Assembly (NCBI GenBank): GCA_000226015.1
Contig: JH157156.1
Span: 31,420 to 55,357 of the forward strand
Origin: Mnemiopsis leidyi
Taxonomy: Eukaryota; Ctenophora; Tentaculata; Lobata; Bolinopsidae
Direction of reading: 5' to 3'
Length of the DNA stretch: 23,938 bases
Below are positions 19,828-23,938 of this stretch, piece by piece; the first letter of the stretch is position 1, and each line of letters begins with the position of its first letter. Below the pieces are notes generated by a model, which saw nothing but the letters and a program-made list of their open reading frames with translations, was not told the DNA's origin and ran no database searches. A program made the translations under genes and the position numbers.

Positions 19828-22800
19828 GTGAGTTCTTTTGTGCAGAGAATGTTTTACGTTTATAACATTTTAAAATCTATTCTTACAGTCGTGCTTATCA
19901 ACTCATTTTTCATTAACTAAATCTGAAGCAATGATTAATAGCGACATTAATCACGACATTGGTTACAAAGATTAGTTGATTTTGCCTATATTCAAAATCA
20001 TGTAATTACCTATAGTTAACTGATATTACACGCAGGGAATTCAATAAATTCAGTAAACGGATTTTTTCAGTGAAACAGATAAAGCTTACAAGACAAGATT
20101 AAAATTGCAAGAAAAGATAATATTTGGGGCTCGTTTAAAGAAGCTATCTCAACAAGTATTCAATGAACGAGAGGGTTATAATGAATCTTTTTTGGACTCA
20201 CTGCCCTTGCAGCGCTATGATATTCGCGATTTCAGGCCAGAACAGTGAGTGGAATAAACCCATAAGGGAAATTTGATAATGAACGAGATAATGACGAGAA
20301 ATTGCGAAGTACACCACTTGGCAGAATCTGTAGTAGTGCATTTGTAATTTGTTTAACCACTATGGTAAATCTGATTGTTCAAAATTTCTTGTTTTCTCTG
20401 AGTAGACTCGAGTCTACTCAGAGAAAAAAAGAAATTTTGAACAATCAGATTCTTCTATGAGACTCAATAATACTTCACGACTACACCACACTATGGTAAA
20501 GTAACATAAGAGTGGAAGAGCCGAAGAGGACTTTTATATCCCGATTGCCCTAGAAGCGGTGTTGTTGTTATTCGGAATTCTGGCCTGTACAAATAAAAGT
20601 CACAATATCACCATAAGTTATCACTAGGATTCCCCTCATTCTATCCGTGCGAATAGGCAACCAATATAAGTTTGTTAGTGTACTTATTACTAACAATTCC
20701 CTTTTAACCAGATGTGTTGGGATCACCTATAAAAATAGTGAAACCAGAATATCAGTTGTAATCAACTTTCACAATGAGTTGCTCTCCCTTCTCCTACGCT
20801 CAATTATCTCAGTTCTTAAGTCAATTCCTAAGAAAAATATTCATGAACTGATTCTAATCGACGATGGGAGCAACCTTGACCAACACTGTAAGTCGATACC
20901 AACTTTGTCAGGTCGCTAAAATATCGTAATAAGGAAATTTGCAAATTGGAAACACATTAAATTAGTCACGTTCTTTACTCTGATCATGCAAAATAAGAGG
21001 AGCTAGGAAAAACGTAAGTTTTAAATTCAACTTATTAGGGTATTATTAAAGTATTATATGAACTACTCATTCTAATCCCATGAAAAATTCAAAAGACAAA
21101 TATTTCAGTTGACTTATTAGAAGTAGAACCTCTCGTGAGTTTATGGACAGTCAAAGTAAAATACATCAGATTTGAAGAGAACAGGGGTTTGATCTACAGC
21201 CGGCGGTTTGGATGTCAAGTTGCTTCTGGTGATGTAAGAAGTTGTGTTATCAAATACAGTGATAGCTAAATCTAATTGATAAAAATACATTTGATATTGA
21301 ATGTGGGGTTTAGAGATATTTGAAAACCCCGTATTTTCAGGCAGTATTGATTCTTGACAGCCATGTTGAAGTTATTACTGGATTTATAGAACCACTTTTG
21401 GATATAATCGACTCTAATTACAAATTTATAGCTGCACCAACATTCGATTTTTGGCATACATTAAACAAAAACAAGGTAAAGTGAAGCTCATTCACATAAA
21501 GTATTTTTCTAATTCATACATTTTGCCAATTATAAGCGGCTACCGTATTAAAATCTGCCGTTAAGTAAAAAAGTAAAGCAATTTTACCGTAGCAAATTGA
21601 TAAATTAAATGTCAGCTTTAAAGATTAGACGACCTAATACAACCAGAAATGCGTTAAGTTTATCGACAGTTTCAAGAAGTTTTAGTTTTACAATTCTAAC
21701 AAAATATTGAAAATTAGTAACAACTCATTACTCAAGGTCTAAAATCTTAAGTGCTGATGTCTTGTAATAATGATTAGTTCAGCAATACGACGAAAGGCCA
21801 TTAACTTACTTGCGCGAAACACGGACCAAAGGGAAAGGAATAATAAAATCGTGCAGACAAAATGGCGTGGGGCTCGTGCCAAGACTTAGTGCACGCTGAA
21901 TACTGCACATATTGGGCGCAATTAACCTGCAATTATCCAGTTTATCGTGTTGAGTGTTTGTGCGACTAAAGTACCTAATACCTATCTACATTAATTGTCT
22001 GAATTATCTTTCAACAATTTGTCAAACGATTGCATCTTAACAGCGAACCATAAAATTGTCTGCTAACTAGCCGCAATTTTAGACAGCTATCGCCTATATA
22101 CGACGTCTTCTTAGCTAGCTGGCGATTTATTTGGCAATTTTGACATTTTCAAAGTTCAAACTTACTAGATTATGCTAAGAAGTGTTCAATCTAATTTTAC
22201 ATCAGGTTTGGACAACAGAAGCACGCATTTTGGCTTTTGATAGATATCTCAACTGGATAAATATTGATAAGGAGAAAGAGGAATATGATATTCAAAAACC
22301 ATTTAAAACTCCAGCTATATTGGGAGGAGCATTTATAGCAAGCAAAAAGTTTTTACAAGAAATCGATTATTTTGGTCGAGGGATGCAAGGATGGGGTTAT
22401 GAAAATATCGAACTTGCAATGAAGGTAAGTTACTTTATTCTACCACAGCTCAAACAGGAGTCATTTTGAGACAACAATTATTAAGCTATTAACTACTACT
22501 TATTAATAATAATAATAATAATAAATGTAATTTTAACACCGCAATTAAGCAAAAGCTTATACCCAGCAGTGCAATAAAAACTAGAAGAACATCAAAAACA
22601 AAAGGAGAAACTAAATTATTGAAGATCACACTGCACAAAACTGCTCATTACCTTTTAAGATTTTTAAAATACTAGAAAAGAAAGTGACAAATGATTAACT
22701 TCGATACAATCTTTGAGTTTCACTATCTGAGAGAGTAAAGAGATACGTTTTTAACGATGTTTTAAAAGATGCTAAACTCAAACTGGTAGTAATGTGTAAT

Positions 22801-23883
22801 GGTAGATTGTTATAAAGCCTAGGGCCTATCACACTAAAACTTCTATCTCCATATCTGGAAGAAGCAGAGGGAACTATCAATTTTAAAGTATGACCGTAGT
22901 GACAAAATCTGATCATAAAAAATGATCATAAAAAATGATCATAAACAATATTGGTATAAATAGAAATATTCCATGTTGATTAGAAAAATAATCTAATTTG
23001 TATACCAAATCACTTATTACTATGGACTAGACTTTGCAACTACACTCCAGTTTGTGATCCCCTAGGATAAATTGTGCACTGTTCCAATAATACTTGGACT
23101 TGGTTTGTTATGGGAAGAAAACGATAATATGCATACTTAGACACAAAATGGATTACTTTGATTTGACTTCAATTTGTGCACAATTTGCCTGGAGACCTTG
23201 AATGAATTCTTAAATTCAAATTTAAAACATTAAACATTGACATTTAAGTAAGTTCTCCTATGAATGCATATATGTCATTTTAACCTCTTATGTCAAAGGA
23301 GGTCTTGAATACAGAATCCAAAATGTTTACATTCATTTTTATGAGAATAATTTTCAGTACTGGATGTGTGGTGGAGAAGTATACTATGTACCATGCTCCA
23401 GAGTTCTGCACTATGCCGCAGAGAGGTCACCAATGAATCATGGGGATCGTAAGAAAGCAAAGCATTATTTGCACAATGCAGGACTTATTATAAAGGTAGC
23501 CACTAAGCAGTCACATTCTGTGTATATATATATATATTATCATGTCCATGTGGTATCATATACTGATTAGCACAATTATTGAGCAAGCTATCTTTTATCA
23601 CTAATTTGTTTACAGTTGCTAATTCTCCTCCCTTCTTCAGATGTCTCCCGAGACTACCAATATGCCCAATTATTAAATTGTAATTAAATCAAACAGTCAT
23701 TATTTGTGCTTATATTTAAAATCTGATTAACTAAGTTGAAGCCTTTCAGTCATACTTTTCTGAAGATGTGTTTAATGACTATGATTTACATTATAATGTG
23801 TCTAAAGATGTACAAGAGCACATTAATGAAGTAGAGGCTAATAAAGATGTTTTGCAAAGAAATAAGTGTCAACGAGATTACAG
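19667..23883 (+). CDS. Polypeptide N-acetylgalactosaminyltransferase-like gene, first 8 exons (3' end outside window)
   Basis: Family enzymes transfer GalNAc from UDP-GalNAc to Ser/Thr in the Golgi, starting mucin-type O-glycans. Exons: 19667-19827, 20071-20244, 20712-20887, 21109-21233, 21341-21475, 22206-22424, 23358-23495, 23750-23883. All introns are GT-AG with consistent phase, giving 420 residues in the window. RRR 5-7 precedes a signal anchor at 8-27 (type II membrane protein). A stem region follows, then the catalytic GT-A part: FHNE 131-134, DDGS 162-165, the metal-binding DSH 218-220, GG 297-298, WGYEN 320-324 (usually WGGEN), CGGE 334-337, PCSRV 342-346 and His348, the expected third metal ligand. 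Cys113, Cys343, Cys334 and Cys416 sit at the family's disulfide positions. The C-terminal lectin domain is not in the window. Divergence from typical members is high, so activity and acceptor specificity are open. Codons are AT-rich, unlike the two nested genes. Confidence 0.92.
20071..20244 (+). CDS. GALNT-like exon 2 (stem region)
   Basis: Encodes residues 54-111 plus two bases. The acceptor is TTTTTTCAG|T and the donor GAACA|GTGAGT. A basic, helical-looking stem (YKTRLKLQEKIIFGARLKKL) leads to LPLQRYDIRDFRPE, the family's R-x-x-x-D-x-R-P motif ahead of the first catalytic-domain cysteine. Confidence 0.85.
20368..20451. repeat. 84-bp near-perfect palindrome in GALNT-like intron 2
   Basis: Arms 20368-20409 and 20410-20451 are reverse complements with one mismatch (20391/20428) and no loop; the centre is ACTCGAGT. 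Weaker inverted similarity continues outside (TGTAGTAGTGCATT near 20330 versus the complement of AATACTTCACGACTACA near 20470). CACTATGGTAAA occurs as a direct repeat at about 20358 and 20489. Confidence 0.95.
20712..20887 (+). CDS. GALNT-like exon 3 (UDP-binding start of the GT-A fold)
   Basis: Encodes residues 112-170 plus one base. The acceptor is TTAACCAG|A and the donor AACACT|GTAAGT. It contains ISVVINFHNELLSLLLRS and HELILIDDGS, the FHNE and DD motifs that bind the nucleotide sugar. Confidence 0.92.
21109..21233 (+). CDS. GALNT-like exon 4
   Basis: Encodes residues 171-212. The acceptor is TATTTCAG|TT and the donor GGTGAT|GTAAGA. It carries YIRFEENRGLIYSRRFGCQV and ASGD, matching the R.xx.R.GLIxAR..GA..A.G(D/E) block before the DxH motif. 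Confidence 0.9.
21341..21475 (+). CDS. GALNT-like exon 5 (DxH motif)
   Basis: Encodes residues 213-257. The acceptor is GTATTTTCAG|GCA and the donor AACAAG|GTAAAG. It carries AVLILDSHVEVITGFIEPLL. D218 and H220 are the DxH metal ligands. Confidence 0.93.
21476..22205. other. GALNT-like intron 5
   Basis: AT-rich intronic sequence. I recognise no feature in it. Confidence 0.6.
22206..22424 (+). CDS. GALNT-like exon 6 (catalytic loop region)
   Basis: Encodes residues 258-330. The acceptor is TTACATCAG|GTT and the donor ATGAAG|GTAAGT. It carries FDRYLNW, PFKTPAILGGAFIASKKFL and GMQGWGYENIELAMK. Tyr322 replaces the second Gly of WGGEN. Confidence 0.93.
22504..22525. repeat. (TAA)n microsatellite
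   Basis: About seven TAA units in intron 6 of the GALNT-like gene. Confidence 0.95.
22695..22916 (-). mobile_element. LINE reverse-transcriptase C-terminal relic in GALNT-like intron 6
   Basis: The minus-strand frame reads ASSRYGDRSFSVIGPRLYNN then LPLHITTSLSLASFKTSLKT and YLF. YGDRSFSVxGPxLxNxLP and SFKxxLKTxLF are the characteristic last residues of CR1/Jockey-type LINE reverse transcriptases. Only the extreme C-terminus is left, so it is a truncated copy, here open over about 73 codons. Three copies of a 13-bp GATCATAAAAAAT unit lie immediately upstream on that strand (22912-22945). Confidence 0.85.
23358..23495 (+). CDS. GALNT-like exon 7
   Basis: Encodes residues 331-376. The acceptor is AATTTTCAG|TAC and the donor ATAAAG|GTAGCC. 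It carries YWMCGGEVYYVPCSRVLHYA, with the CGG and PCSRVxH motifs of the family. Confidence 0.93.
23521..23539. repeat. (TA)n microsatellite in GALNT-like intron 7
   Basis: A short run of alternating TA in an otherwise featureless intron (23496-23749). Confidence 0.9.
23750..23883 (+). CDS. GALNT-like exon 8 (last in window)
   Basis: Encodes residues 377-420 plus two bases. The acceptor is GCCTTTCAG|TCA and the donor TTACAG|GTAAAG. It carries YFSEDVFNDYD and LQRNKCQRDY, equivalent to the end of the catalytic domain ('R..LxCxxFxWYL'). The gene continues beyond 23938. Confidence 0.85.
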
Positions 23884-23938
23884 GTAAAGATGTAATAGTT
23901 AGTAGGATAATCTTAAACCAATGCTCGTTGGTCCTCTA

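Noticed and set aside
1-23938. tRNA genes
   Set aside because: I saw no A-box/B-box pair with a foldable cloverleaf on either strand. Isolated GGTTCGA-like words (for example near 4849) lack the rest.

Overview
The window is animal nuclear DNA: AT-rich, with short exons separated by GT-AG introns, a metazoan-type 5S rRNA gene, a rhodopsin-like receptor, a secretory-pathway GalNAc-transferase and decayed LINE fragments. The receptor sequence, the LINE relics and possible trans-splice acceptors suggest an early-branching invertebrate, perhaps a cnidarian (possibly a hydrozoan). That placement is an impression, not a demonstration.

Layout. Positions 959-16670 on the minus strand hold one gene that I assembled from 15 exons with consistent phases at every junction. 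It encodes a 460-residue protein with an N-terminal PX domain, two SH3 domains, a polybasic linker and two more SH3 domains. It belongs to the family of p47phox, NOXO1 and TKS4/TKS5, which are NADPH-oxidase or podosome organizers. Its introns hold three other genes: a single-exon, secreted SOUL/heme-binding-family protein (3553-4410, minus) in intron 11; a single-exon seven-helix receptor (13006-14097, plus) in intron 6; and a 5S rRNA gene (15898-16015, minus) in intron 3.

Upstream of the PX-SH3 gene are a four-copy TTCCTGGAA/TGGAAATTCC array (16823-16859) and a decayed LINE reverse-transcriptase tail (17043-17520). About 2.1 kb of largely unassigned DNA follows. From 19667 to the window end, on the plus strand, lie the first eight exons of a polypeptide N-acetylgalactosaminyltransferase-like gene. 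They cover the signal anchor and nearly all of the catalytic domain; the rest of the gene lies outside the window. Its introns carry an 84-bp near-perfect palindrome and a second LINE relic.

The most unusual signal is in the PX-SH3 gene. At three separate exons (9, 11 and 12) the 3' splice site and the first exon bases have been tandemly duplicated. At exon 11 the 48-bp copies stay open and in phase, so using the upstream copies would add 16 or 32 residues just before the polybasic linker. At exons 9 and 12 the extra copies would bring in stop codons. A possible AG acceptor also lies 3-10 nt before the likely start codon of all four protein genes, one of them preceded by a perfect TACTAAC. 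That would fit spliced-leader trans-splicing or 5'UTR introns. No functional link between the genes is evident beyond nesting.
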